Shown here: in pieces, positions 38,776 to 47,172 of the stretch
Layout: each line of letters opens with the position of its first letter
How positions within the stretch are numbered: position 1 is the first letter of the stretch
Source: Pseudomonas sp. GD03858
Lineage (GTDB): Bacteria; Pseudomonadota; Gammaproteobacteria; Pseudomonadales; Pseudomonadaceae
Assembly (NCBI RefSeq): GCF_029840925.1
Contig: NZ_JAOCDM010000006.1
Span: 37,465-101,464, forward strand
DNA: 64,000 nt
Direction of reading: 5' to 3'
Translations under genes and position numbers: made by a program
The notes under the pieces: generated by a model
The model's input: only the letters and a program-made list of their open reading frames with translations
What the model was told of the DNA's origin: nothing
Database searches by the model: none

Positions 38776-39261
38776 ATGATCGAACCAGGCATCTACAAAG
38801 ACGTGATGGGCTCGTTCCCGTCCGGCGTCACCGTGGTCACCACCCTGGACGCCGAGGGCGCCATCGTCGGCATCACCGCCAGCGCGTTCAGCGCGCTGTC
38901 GATCGAGCCGGCGCTGGTGCTGTTCTGCCCCAATTACGCCTCCGACACCTACCCGGTGCTGCGCGACAGCAAACAGTTCGCCATCCACCTGCTGTCCGCC
39001 GACCAGACCGCCGAAGCCTATGCCTTCGCTGGCAAGGGCAAGGACAAGGCCAACGGCATCGACTGGCACCTGAGCGAGCTGGGCAACCCGTTGCTGGCCA
39101 AGGCCACGGCGATCATCGAGTGCGAGCTGTGGCGCGAGTATGACGGCGGCGACCACGCGATCATCGTCGGCCAGGTGAAGAACCTGGTGCTGCCCGCGCA
39201 GCCGGTAACGCCGATGGTGTACCACAAGGGCAAGCTCGGCGGGTTGCCGCCACTGGGCTGA
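38776..39261 (+). CDS. Flavin reductase (HpaC/RutF-like), copy 2
   Basis: The 161-residue protein has the same length and about two-thirds identity by eye with the reductase at 33858. The conserved blocks are GSFPSGVTVVTTLD, GITASAFSALSIEP and GDHAIIVGQVKNL. It may serve the same monooxygenase or an oxygenase encoded elsewhere, since no second oxygenase gene lies in the cluster. GGAG precedes the ATG at spacing 8. Confidence 0.9.
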   Translation: MIEPGIYKDVMGSFPSGVTVVTTLDAEGAIVGITASAFSALSIEPALVLFCPNYASDTYPVLRDSKQFAIHLLSADQTAEAYAFAGKGKDKANGIDWHLSELGNPLLAKATAIIECELWREYDGGDHAIIVGQVKNLVLPAQPVTPMVYHKGKLGGLPPLG

Positions 39262-39289
39262 TGCCCAGCCGGAAATCGGCGCTGGCCTG

Positions 39290-39371
39290 TTCGCGGGTAA
39301 ACCCGCTCCCACAGGGACTGCACATGGCTCAAGGACAGTGAAGATCCTGTGGGAGCGGGTTTACCCGCGAA
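39290..39371. repeat. REP inverted pair
   Basis: Perfect 26-bp inverted arms (39290-39315 and 39346-39371) surround a 30-bp centre. They share the TTCGCGGGT..CCCGCTCCCACAGG core with the copy at 28259. Confidence 0.9.
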
Positions 39372-39420
39372 GAACACGACACCGATCCCCCTTTTTCTTG
39401 ACCATGCAGGAACCCGCACC

Positions 39421-39810
39421 ATGAGTAACGACAAATACGAAAAAGGCCTGCAGATCCGCACCCAGGTACTCGGCGAGGACTACGTCACCCGCGCGATCCA
39501 GAACGCCGACGACTTCACCCAGCCACTCCAGGCGCTGGTCACCGAATACTGCTGGGGCCACGTCTGGGGCCGCGACGGCTTGTCGCTCAAAGAGCGCAGC
39601 ATGATAAACTTGGCAATGATTTCCGCGCTCAACCGGCCCCACGAGCTCAAGCTGCATATCCGCGGCGCCCTGCGTAATGGCCTGAGCCGCGAACAGATTC
39701 GCGAGATCCTGCTACAAGTCGGCATTTACTGCGGCGTGCCCGCGGCGGTGGACAGCTTCCGCCTGGCCCGCGAGGCGTTCGCCGAAGCCGATGCCGAATC
39801 ACCCCGTTAA
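39421..39810 (+). CDS. Carboxymuconolactone decarboxylase (PcaC-like) family protein
   Basis: The 129-residue protein has the CMD-family pattern EYCWGHVWGRDGLSLKERSMINLAMI, then HELKLHIRGALRNGLSREQIREIL. The end GIYCGVPAAVDSFRLAREAF completes it. The residues fit the PcaC decarboxylase branch rather than the AhpD CxxC peroxidase branch. It could decarboxylate or isomerise a ring-cleavage product. It lies downstream of the REP pair and upstream of the GntR gene, probably in the same regulon. Confidence 0.88.
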   Translation: MSNDKYEKGLQIRTQVLGEDYVTRAIQNADDFTQPLQALVTEYCWGHVWGRDGLSLKERSMINLAMISALNRPHELKLHIRGALRNGLSREQIREILLQVGIYCGVPAAVDSFRLAREAFAEADAESPR

Positions 39811-39899
39811 CAGCGGGCTGTGTGAACCACTGCAAGGAGTGCCTGGGTTCGTGGCGCTCCGCGATGTTGGCGCAACAGCCTCATAGAAGAGCGCCCCTG

Positions 39900-40652
39900 A
39901 TGAAACGCCAGCCCCTCGACGACAGCTTCAAGGTCAACCGCAACCCCGTCACGCTCCGTGAAATCGTGCTCGACAAGCTGCGCGGCGCGATCATGAACTT
40001 CCACCTGCTGCCCGGCGATCGCCTGGTCGAGCGCGACCTGTGCGACCGCCTGGGCGTGAGCCGCACCTCGGTGCGCGAGGCCCTGCGCCATCTTGAATCC
40101 GAAGGCCTGGTGGAGTTTGCCGACGCCAAGGGCCCGCGCGTGGCCATCATCACCCTGGAAGACGCCCGCGACATCTACGAGCTGCGTTGCGTGCTCGAAG
40201 GCCTGATCGTGCAGCTGTTCACCCTCAACGCCAAGGCCAAGGACATCCGCGCCCTGGAGCGCGCCCTGGAGGTCAACCGCGAGGCGCTGGAGGAAGGCGA
40301 ACTGGCCCAGGTGCTCGACTCGGTGCAAGGCTTCTACGACGTGCTGCTCGAGGGCTCGGGCAACCAGGTCGCGGCTCAGCAGCTGCGCCAGTTGCAGGCG
40401 CGCATCAGCTACCTGCGCGCCACCTCGGTGTCTCAGGAGAACCGCCGCGGCGCCAGCAATCGCGAGATGGAAAAGATCGTCGAGGCGATCAGGAGTGGTG
40501 ATCCCCAGGCCGCCCACCAGGCCTCGGTCGACCATGTGCGCGCCGCCGCCAAGGTCGCCCTGGACTACCTGCGCCAGAAACAGGACGACAACGCCAAGGT
40601 CCGCGAAATCGTCGCCCCCCTGCCCCTCAAGGACCCTCGCGTAGGCCGCTGA
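39900..40652 (+). CDS. GntR-family (FadR subfamily) regulator of the cluster
   Basis: The 250-residue protein has a GntR winged helix (LREIVLDKLRGAIMNFHLLPGD, RTSVREALRHLESEGLVEF) and an FCD effector domain with metal-binding His (HQASVDHVRAAAKVAL) near the end. It is a good candidate to bind the GGTATACC operators before the permease, the reductase-oxygenase operon and the DUF1185 operon, and to be released by a pathway intermediate. It ends 2 bp before the Nudix gene. Confidence 0.9.
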   Translation: MKRQPLDDSFKVNRNPVTLREIVLDKLRGAIMNFHLLPGDRLVERDLCDRLGVSRTSVREALRHLESEGLVEFADAKGPRVAIITLEDARDIYELRCVLEGLIVQLFTLNAKAKDIRALERALEVNREALEEGELAQVLDSVQGFYDVLLEGSGNQVAAQQLRQLQARISYLRATSVSQENRRGASNREMEKIVEAIRSGDPQAAHQASVDHVRAAAKVALDYLRQKQDDNAKVREIVAPLPLKDPRVGR

Positions 40653-40654
40653 CC

Positions 40655-41218
40655 ATGCCCACCGCCCCGCGCTACTGCCCATACTGCACCACGCAACTGG
40701 CCCGGGGCGTGCCCGATGGCGATACCCACGAGCGTCTGCACTGCACCGCCTGTGGCTATGTGCATTACGTCAATCCCAAGATCATCGCCGGCTGCATCAT
40801 CGAGCGCGACGGCAAGTACCTCTTGTGCCAGCGCGCCATCCCGCCGCGCCCCGGCACCTGGACCCTGCCCGCCGGGTTCATGGAGGCCGGCGAGACCACC
40901 GAGCAGGCGGCGTTGCGCGAAGTATGGGAAGAGAGCGGCGTGCGCGCACAGATCGTCTCGCCCTATTCGATCTTCAGCGTGCCGACGATCAGCGAGGTGT
41001 ATATCGTCTTTCGCGCCATCGCCACCGAGGAGACCGGGCAGCATGGCCCGGAAACCCTGGCCTACCGATTCTTCGCGGCGGATGAGATTCCCTGGGAGCA
41101 GATCTACTACCCGGCGATCAGGCAGATTCTCGAGCGCTATATCCTCGAGCGACAGGCCGGCGTCTATGGCCTCTACATGGGCAACGACGACACCGGCACG
41201 GTGCACTTCATCCGCTGA
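40655..41218 (+). CDS. Zinc-ribbon Nudix hydrolase
   Basis: The 187-residue protein has an N-terminal zinc ribbon (CPYCTT and CTACG, residues 7-34) and a full Nudix box GFMEAGETTEQAALREVWEESGV cut here to its consensus GX5EX7REVXEEXG near residues 74-95. This architecture hydrolyses dinucleotide or nucleoside-diphosphate substrates such as NADH, ADP-ribose or FAD. It sits 2 bp after the GntR gene, so it is co-transcribed. A role in flavin or nicotinamide turnover would suit the flavin-dependent cluster but is unproven. Confidence 0.9.
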   Translation: MPTAPRYCPYCTTQLARGVPDGDTHERLHCTACGYVHYVNPKIIAGCIIERDGKYLLCQRAIPPRPGTWTLPAGFMEAGETTEQAALREVWEESGVRAQIVSPYSIFSVPTISEVYIVFRAIATEETGQHGPETLAYRFFAADEIPWEQIYYPAIRQILERYILERQAGVYGLYMGNDDTGTVHFIR

Positions 41219-41229
41219 CCCGCATCGCG

Positions 41230-41988
41230 CTATTGCCAGCCGTCCATGCGCATGGTCGCCCGCACCAGGCGCTGTTGTTCCTGTTCGATCTCGCGCAGGC
41301 TGTCGCGCACACCATGGATGTGATCGCGCGCCGCCCGCTGGGCCTGCTCGGGTAGCTGCTCCATGACCGCCTGATACAAGCGCGCGTGCTGGCGGTCGAT
41401 CTGGCGCTTCTGCACAGGTCGGCAGTAAAGGTTGTTGACCGAGGCGAACACACTGCTCAGGGTCAGGTCGCTGAGCGATTGCAGGGTATGCACCAGTACC
41501 GGATTGTGCGACGCCTCGCTGATCGCCCGGTGGAAGGCGTGATCCCGCCGGGCATGCTCGCGCGCATCCACCGGCACGCGACCATCATGGGCGGCCAGCA
41601 TGTCCTCGTAGCGCCGCCGGATCAGCAGACGGTCCACTTCGGTGGCGCGCACCGCGGCCAGGCGCGCGGACTCGCCCTCGAGCATCGCCCGCACTTCCAG
41701 CAGGTCGAACAAGGTGCGTGGCTGTGAGCGGAACAGGTGCATCAGCGGGCTGGTATCGGCCTGGCCGCTGAGGTCGGCAACGAACGAGCCACGGCCCTGC
41801 TCGGTATCGATGATGCCGCGCCCGCGCAGGATGCGCAGGCCCTCACGCAAAGCCGAGCGCGAGCAACCGAGCTTGTCCACCAGGCGTCGCTCCGAAGGCA
41901 GTGCCTGCCCGACCTTGAGCACGCCATCGACGATCAGCCTCTCGACCCGCCCGGCCACCTGATCGGCCACCTTGACCCTTACGCTCAT
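41230..41988 (-). CDS. glcC: GntR-family regulator of glycolate utilisation
   Basis: The 252-residue FadR-type regulator has a winged helix (GQALPSERRLVDKLGCSRSALREGLRILRGRGII cut at residues 27-60) and an FCD domain with acidic and His ligand residues (EHARRDHAFHRAISEASHN). It is divergent from glcDEFG and, as GlcC does elsewhere, probably activates or represses the operon in response to glycolate. The start at 41988 has GGAGG at spacing 6. Two identical operators lie in the glcC-glcD gap. Confidence 0.92.
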   Translation of the reverse strand: MSVRVKVADQVAGRVERLIVDGVLKVGQALPSERRLVDKLGCSRSALREGLRILRGRGIIDTEQGRGSFVADLSGQADTSPLMHLFRSQPRTLFDLLEVRAMLEGESARLAAVRATEVDRLLIRRRYEDMLAAHDGRVPVDAREHARRDHAFHRAISEASHNPVLVHTLQSLSDLTLSSVFASVNNLYCRPVQKRQIDRQHARLYQAVMEQLPEQAQRAARDHIHGVRDSLREIEQEQQRLVRATMRMDGWQ

Positions 41989-42002
41989 CCACTGCCTCCA
42001 AC

Positions 42003-42013
42003 TGGTAGGACCA
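42003..42013. promoter_or_regulatory. GlcC operator 1, TGGTAGGACCA
   Basis: The TGGT-N3-ACCA palindrome lies 15 bp upstream of glcC, where a bound protein would block or adjust glcC transcription. An identical 11-bp copy, preceded by the same AAC, lies 76 bp away. Confidence 0.78.
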
Positions 42014-42078
42014 CTGCGCGTGGCTCCGCTCGTGCCACACGCCAAGACCACAGCTAGCGTAGTACGTCCCGGACAAAC

Positions 42079-42089
42079 TGGTAGGACCA
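42079..42089. promoter_or_regulatory. GlcC operator 2, TGGTAGGACCA
   Basis: The second identical copy lies 77 bp before glcD. The 76-bp distance is about seven helical turns, so dimers at both sites could face the same side and form a loop. Confidence 0.78.
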
Positions 42090-42165
42090 GCCGCCAAAGC
42101 GCTCGACGAGCATCCTATTGCCGCCCAGCCTGACGGGAACAACAAGAATCCACCGAGTGAGCCCG

Positions 42166-43665
42166 ATGAACATCCTCCACGACGAACGCATCGATGGCCC
42201 GTTGCCTACCGTCGACAAGACCGAACTGCTGAAGACCCTGCGCGCCGCCCTCCCCGACCTCGACATCCTGCACCGCGACGAAGACCTCAAGCCCTATGAA
42301 TGCGACGGTCTCTCGGCCTACCGCACGGTGCCTCTGCTGGTGGTGCTGCCCGAGCGCCTGGAGCAGGTGCAGGCGCTGCTCAGGCTCTGCCACCAGCGTG
42401 GCGTGCCCGTGGTGGCGCGAGGGGCCGGCACCGGCCTGTCCGGTGGTGCCCTGCCGCTGAGCCAGGGCATCCTGCTGGTGATGGCACGCTTCAAGCGCAT
42501 CCTTGAAATCAACCCACAAGGTCGCTACGCCCGTGTACAGCCCGGCGTGCGCAACCTGGCGATCTCCCAGGCGGCGGCGCCCCACGGTTTGTACTACGCG
42601 CCGGACCCGTCCTCGCAGATCGCCTGCTCGATCGGCGGCAATGTCGCCGAGAACGCCGGCGGCGTGCATTGCCTCAAGTACGGCTTGACCGTGCACAATC
42701 TGCTCAAGGTGGACATCCTCACCGTCGAGGGCGAGCACCTGGTGCTCGGCAGTGACGCCCTGGACACCCCGGGCTTCGACCTGCTGGCACTGTTCACCGG
42801 CTCCGAAGGCATGCTTGGAATCGTCACCGAGGTGACCGTCAAGCTGCTGCCCAGGCCGCAGGTGGCGCGAGTGCTACTGGCCAGCTTCGACAGCGTCGAG
42901 CACGCTGGACGAGCGGTGGCCGAGATCATCGCCGCCGGCATCATCCCCGCTGGGCTGGAGATGATGGACAACCTGGCGATCCGCGCCGCCGAGGACTTCG
43001 TCCACGCCGGCTACCCGGTGGATGCAGCGGCGATCCTGTTGTGCGAACTCGATGGCGTCGAGGCCGACGTCGAGGACGACTGCCAGCGCGTCGACACCCT
43101 GCTGCGCCAGGCCGGCGCGCGCGACGTGCGCCTGGCCTGCGACGAGGCCGAGCGGGCGCGCTTCTGGGCCGGGCGCAAGAATGCCTTTCCGGCGGTGGGG
43201 CGCCTCTCGCCGGACTACTACTGCATGGACGGCACCATCCCGCGTCGTGAACTGTCACGGGTGCTCAAGCGCATCGGCGCGCTTTCCGAGCAGTACGGCC
43301 TGCGCGTGGCCAACGTGTTCCACGCCGGTGACGGCAATATGCATCCGCTGATCCTGTTCGACGCCAACCTGCCCGGCGAACTGGAGCGGGCCGAGGCCAT
43401 CGGCGGCAAGATCCTCGAGCTGTGCGTGGCGGTGGGCGGCAGCATCACCGGCGAGCATGGCGTGGGCAGGGAGAAGATCAATCAGATGTGCGCCCAGTTC
43501 AACAGCGACGAGATCACCCTGTTCCACGCCATCAAGGCCGCCTTCGACCCACTGGGCCTGCTCAATCCCGGCAAGAACATTCCCACCCTGCAGCGCTGCG
43601 CCGAGTTCGGCGCCATGCACGTGCATCACGGGCAACTGCCGTTCCCCGACCTGGAGCGCTTCTGA
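42166..43665 (+). CDS. glcD: Glycolate oxidase, FAD-linked subunit GlcD
   Basis: The 499-residue subunit oxidises glycolate (and D-lactate) to glyoxylate. It shows the FAD-binding VVARGAGTGLSGGALPL near 90 and SIGGNVAENAGGVHCLKYGLT near 155. The C-terminal catalytic region has NVFHAGDGNMHPLILFD and GGSITGEHGVGREK, with the usual metal-binding His residues. It forms a complex with GlcE and GlcF at the inner face of the membrane. Its stop overlaps the glcE start by one base. Confidence 0.96.
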   Translation: MNILHDERIDGPLPTVDKTELLKTLRAALPDLDILHRDEDLKPYECDGLSAYRTVPLLVVLPERLEQVQALLRLCHQRGVPVVARGAGTGLSGGALPLSQGILLVMARFKRILEINPQGRYARVQPGVRNLAISQAAAPHGLYYAPDPSSQIACSIGGNVAENAGGVHCLKYGLTVHNLLKVDILTVEGEHLVLGSDALDTPGFDLLALFTGSEGMLGIVTEVTVKLLPRPQVARVLLASFDSVEHAGRAVAEIIAAGIIPAGLEMMDNLAIRAAEDFVHAGYPVDAAAILLCELDGVEADVEDDCQRVDTLLRQAGARDVRLACDEAERARFWAGRKNAFPAVGRLSPDYYCMDGTIPRRELSRVLKRIGALSEQYGLRVANVFHAGDGNMHPLILFDANLPGELERAEAIGGKILELCVAVGGSITGEHGVGREKINQMCAQFNSDEITLFHAIKAAFDPLGLLNPGKNIPTLQRCAEFGAMHVHHGQLPFPDLERF

Positions 43666-44711
43666 TGAACGCCGACCTCAGTCAGGACCTGCTCGAGCAG
43701 GTCAACCAGGCGCTGAACCTGGGCACGCCGCTGCGCATCCAGGGCGGCAACAGCAAGGCCATGCTCGGGCGCCCGGTGGCCGGCGAAATCGTCGACACCC
43801 GGGGCCATCGCGGCATCATCAGCTACGAACCGAGCGAACTGGTGCTGACGGCGCGCGCCGGCACACCGCTGGCAGACATCGAGGCGACCCTGCACCAGGC
43901 CGGCCAGATGCTGCCCTGCGAGCCTCCGCACCTGGGGACCGGGGCGACGCTCGGCGGCATGGTCGCCGCCGGCCTCTCCGGGCCACGCCGGCCCTGGGCC
44001 GGCGCGGTACGCGACTATGTGCTCGGTACCCGGCTGATCACCGGCCACGGCAAGCTGCTGCGCTTTGGCGGCGAGGTGATGAAGAACGTCGCCGGCTACG
44101 ATGTGTCACGGTTGATGGCCGGCAGCTTCGGCTGCCTGGGCCTGCTGACCGAGGTATCGCTGAAAGTGCTGCCACGGCCACGCCAATGTCAGAGCCTGCG
44201 CCTGGAGATGAACCATCATCGAGCCCTGGCCGCACTGGCCGAATGGGGCCAGCAACCCCTGCCGATCAGCGCCGCCTGCCACGACGGCGAAGCCCTGTAC
44301 CTACGCCTCGAAGGCGGCGAAGGGTCGGTGCGCTCGGCCGCCGATCGGCTGGGAGGCGACGTGCTGGACAGTCGGTTCTGGAGCGATCTGCGCGAGCAGC
44401 GCCTGGCGTTCTTCAGCGACCCTGCGCCGTTGTGGCGCCTGTCGCTACCCAATGCCACAGACGTGTTGGACCTGCCGGGCCGGCAGTTGCTCGACTGGGG
44501 CGGCGCCCAACGCTGGCTGAAATCCGACGTGCCAGCGCAGGCCCTTCGCGAGCAGATCGCCCGCTACGGCGGCCATGCCACCGCCTACACGCCCGGCGAC
44601 GACAGTTGGGCGCCACTGGCCCCGGCCATGCTGCGCTATCACCTGGCGCTGAAACACCAACTCGATCCCCAGGGCATCTTCAACCCTGGCCGCCTGTACG
44701 CCGACCTGTGA
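43665..44711 (+). CDS. glcE: Glycolate oxidase, FAD-binding subunit GlcE
   Basis: The 348-residue subunit is related to the N-terminal half of GlcD. It has IQGGNSKAMLG near 24, LVLTARAGTPLADIEATL near 60, and CEPPHLGTGATLGGMVAAGLSGPRR near 85, the FAD-binding fold of this family. It ends in QGIFNPGRLY, the common C-terminus of these oxidases. Translation is coupled to glcD through TGATG, and glcF begins 9 bp after the stop. Confidence 0.95.
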   Translation: MNADLSQDLLEQVNQALNLGTPLRIQGGNSKAMLGRPVAGEIVDTRGHRGIISYEPSELVLTARAGTPLADIEATLHQAGQMLPCEPPHLGTGATLGGMVAAGLSGPRRPWAGAVRDYVLGTRLITGHGKLLRFGGEVMKNVAGYDVSRLMAGSFGCLGLLTEVSLKVLPRPRQCQSLRLEMNHHRALAALAEWGQQPLPISAACHDGEALYLRLEGGEGSVRSAADRLGGDVLDSRFWSDLREQRLAFFSDPAPLWRLSLPNATDVLDLPGRQLLDWGGAQRWLKSDVPAQALREQIARYGGHATAYTPGDDSWAPLAPAMLRYHLALKHQLDPQGIFNPGRLYADL

Positions 44712-44720
44712 GGCTCGACC

Positions 44721-45956
44721 ATGCAAACCCACCTCAGCGAATCCGCCCGCCGACTTGCTCGCGGTGAAGAAGCCGAGCGCATCCTGCGCAGCTGCGTGCA
44801 TTGCGGCTTCTGTACCGCCACCTGCCCCACCTACCAGTTGCTCGGCGACGAGCTGGACGGGCCACGCGGGCGCATCTACCTGATCAAGCAGGTACTCGAA
44901 GGCGAGCCGGTCACGGCCAGCACGCAACAGCATCTGGATCGCTGCCTGAGCTGCCGCAACTGCGAAACCACCTGTCCGTCGGGGGTCAAGTACCACGACC
45001 TGCTCGACATTGGCCGCGCCGTGGTCGACCAGCAAGTGCGACGTCCGCTGAACCAGCGGTTGCTACGTAATGGCTTGCGCGCCTTGGTACCACGCCCTGC
45101 CGCACTCAAGGCCCTGGTCCACGCCGGGCTGGCGTTGCGCCCACTGCTGCCGGCCGGCCTCAAGGACAAGCTGCCTGCCCAGGTGCCAGCGCCGGGCCAC
45201 CACCCCATCCCGCGCCATGCCCGCCGTGTGCTGCTGCTCGAAGGCTGCGTGCAGCAAGCACTGTCGCCAAACACCAATGCCGCCGCCACGCGCCTGCTCG
45301 ACCGCCTGGGCATCAGCGTCGAGCCAATCCGCGAAGCCGGTTGCTGTGGCGCCGTCGACTATCACCTGGACGCCCAGCAACAAGGCCTGCAACGTGCCCG
45401 GCGCAACATCGATGCCTGGTGGCCAACGGTCGAGGCCGGCGCCGAGGCCATCGTGCAGACGGCCAGCGGCTGCGGCGCGTTCGTGCGCGACTATGGCCAC
45501 CTGCTGGAAAACGACCCGCGCTATGCCGCCAAGGCCGCGCGCGTCAGTGCGCTGTCCCGCGACCTGGTCCAGGTGCTGCAGGCCGAACCCCTCGAGCGGC
45601 TCGGGGTGTGCGCCGAACAACGCCTGGCCTTCCACTGCCCTTGCACGCTGCAGCACGCGCTCGGGCTCGGCGGCGCGGTCGAAGCGCTGCTGACCCGGCT
45701 GGGCTTTCACCTGACCGCCGTGCCCGATGGCCACTTGTGCTGCGGCTCGGCAGGCACCTACTCGCTGACCCAACCGGTGCTGTCGCGCCAGTTGCGCGAC
45801 AACCGCCTGGCGGCGTTGGAGAGCGATCAGCCGCACGTCATCGCCACTGCCAACATCGGCTGCCAACTGCACCTCGGCGGCGCCGGACGCACCCCCGTGC
45901 GGCACTGGGTCGAAATCATCGAAGCGGCACTCGAAACGGAGGCCTCGCATGCATAG
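44721..45956 (+). CDS. glcF: Glycolate oxidase, iron-sulfur subunit GlcF
   Basis: The 411-residue subunit passes electrons from GlcD/E to the quinone pool. Two [4Fe-4S] motifs, CVHCGFCTATCP (near 27) and CLSCRNCETTCP (near 75), are followed by two CCG domains (EAGCCGAVDYHL and HLCCGSAGTY). It overlaps glcG by 8 bp. Confidence 0.96.
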   Translation: MQTHLSESARRLARGEEAERILRSCVHCGFCTATCPTYQLLGDELDGPRGRIYLIKQVLEGEPVTASTQQHLDRCLSCRNCETTCPSGVKYHDLLDIGRAVVDQQVRRPLNQRLLRNGLRALVPRPAALKALVHAGLALRPLLPAGLKDKLPAQVPAPGHHPIPRHARRVLLLEGCVQQALSPNTNAAATRLLDRLGISVEPIREAGCCGAVDYHLDAQQQGLQRARRNIDAWWPTVEAGAEAIVQTASGCGAFVRDYGHLLENDPRYAAKAARVSALSRDLVQVLQAEPLERLGVCAEQRLAFHCPCTLQHALGLGGAVEALLTRLGFHLTAVPDGHLCCGSAGTYSLTQPVLSRQLRDNRLAALESDQPHVIATANIGCQLHLGGAGRTPVRHWVEIIEAALETEASHA

Positions 45957-46347
45957 CAAATCCGTGCTGGATCAGCAGGACATCACGCGGCTGCTCGACG
46001 CCGCCCGCCAGCGAGCCCTGGCCGAACAGTGGGCGGTGACCATCGCGGTGGTCGACGATGGCGGCCATCCGCTGGCCCTGGAGCGCATGGACGGCTGTGC
46101 GCCAGCCAGCGCCTACATCGCCCTGGAGAAAGCCCGCAGCGCAGCACTGGGCCGGCGCGAAACGCGGGACTACGAGCAGATGGTCAACGGCGGGCGCACG
46201 GCGTTCATCACCGCGCCGCTGCTGACCAGCCTCGAAGGGGGGGTGCCATTGCGGGTCGACGGCCAGGTGATCGGGGCGATCGGCGTGTCCGGGGTCAGGC
46301 CCGAGCAGGATGCCGAGGTGGCCAAGGCAGGGGCCGCGGGCCTGTGA
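45949..46347 (+). CDS. glcG: GlcG/HbpS family protein
   Basis: The 132-residue protein has the HbpS-like pattern WAVTIAVVDDGGHPLALERMDGC, SAYIALEKARSAA and GGVPLRVDGQVIGAIGVSG. Members bind haem or cobalamin-like compounds or have no known function. It is the usual last gene of glc operons, and its exact role in glycolate use is unknown. Its stop abuts the stop of the convergent flavoprotein gene without any spacer. Confidence 0.92.
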   Translation: MHSKSVLDQQDITRLLDAARQRALAEQWAVTIAVVDDGGHPLALERMDGCAPASAYIALEKARSAALGRRETRDYEQMVNGGRTAFITAPLLTSLEGGVPLRVDGQVIGAIGVSGVRPEQDAEVAKAGAAGL

Positions 46348-46929
46348 TCAGCCGTTCTGCTCGATCACCAACGGCTCGCCGATCGCATAGAAATGCCCAC
46401 CGGCCACATAGTGCAGGCTGCGCCAGGCCGGGTCGGCGTGCTCGTACGCCCAGTGCCCGTCACGGAACACCCGGTCGTCGGCCCAGGCCGCGACCACTTC
46501 GCCGATGAACAGATCGTAGGTCTGCTGATTGTGTGGCTCGTCGATCACCCGGCACATCAGCCAGGCCGAGCAACCGTTGACCAGCGGCGCCGAATAACCC
46601 TCGACCCGGGCCAGGGCGACACCGATGCTGGCCAGCTTGTCGGGCTGGTCGAACAGACTTTGGCTGCCGACCTGGTAGGTCAACCTGGCCTGCGCCGCAT
46701 TGGGCACCTGCAGCACGAACCAGCCACTGCCCTCCACCAGTTGGCGGGTGCGGGCGGTCTTGTCGAGCACCACCGTCACCTTGGGCGGGTCGAAATCCAG
46801 CGCGCAGGCCCAGGCAGCGGCCATCACGTTGTCGACCCCGTCGTGACTGGCCGAGACCAGCACGGTCGGTCCGTGATTGAGCAGACGATAGGCTTTGGCC
46901 AGGGCGACGGGCTGGAAGTGGCTGTGCAT
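46348..46929 (-). CDS. Flavin reductase-like FMN-binding protein
   Basis: The 193-residue protein is of the FMN-binding split-barrel type, with LNHGPTVLVSASHDGVDNVMAAAWACALDFDPPKV cut across residues 17-50 and a C-terminal GGHFYAIGEPL. It resembles flavoredoxin-type proteins more than HpaC reductases and has no oxygenase beside it. The start at 46929 has GAGG at spacing 6; a longer frame begins at 47130. The function is unknown. Confidence 0.83.
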   Translation of the reverse strand: MHSHFQPVALAKAYRLLNHGPTVLVSASHDGVDNVMAAAWACALDFDPPKVTVVLDKTARTRQLVEGSGWFVLQVPNAAQARLTYQVGSQSLFDQPDKLASIGVALARVEGYSAPLVNGCSAWLMCRVIDEPHNQQTYDLFIGEVVAAWADDRVFRDGHWAYEHADPAWRSLHYVAGGHFYAIGEPLVIEQNG

Positions 46930-47172
46930 GGCTGACCTCGGCAATGCGATTGGATAGATACCAGATTGTGCAACAGCCTCGTGAATCGCACCATCGGCAG
47001 CAGGGCTGATACGGATCAAGGCGATGATCAGGCCCTGGCTGTAACTTCGGAACCCTCCTACCAAAAGCACGGACGCTTCCTGATTGCTGCCTACCCGAGG
47101 CAAAAACATCATCCGACCTGGAAACCTCAAGGCCGCCCTGCGCGGTCAACGCCTTCCAGACGAGGCCAAGCC

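Noticed and set aside
35572..39371. Repeated GGGAGCGGG-type units as a CRISPR-like array
   Set aside because: They are isolated inverted pairs in intergenic gaps without regular spacers and match the known style of Pseudomonas REP elements.
32136..41218. Identification of the cluster as the Rut uracil pathway
   Set aside because: A luciferase-like oxygenase, flavin reductase, hydrolase and nucleobase carrier are shared in type. However, RutB, RutC and RutE-like genes are missing, and DUF1185, an aldehyde dehydrogenase and a PcaC-like protein are present instead.
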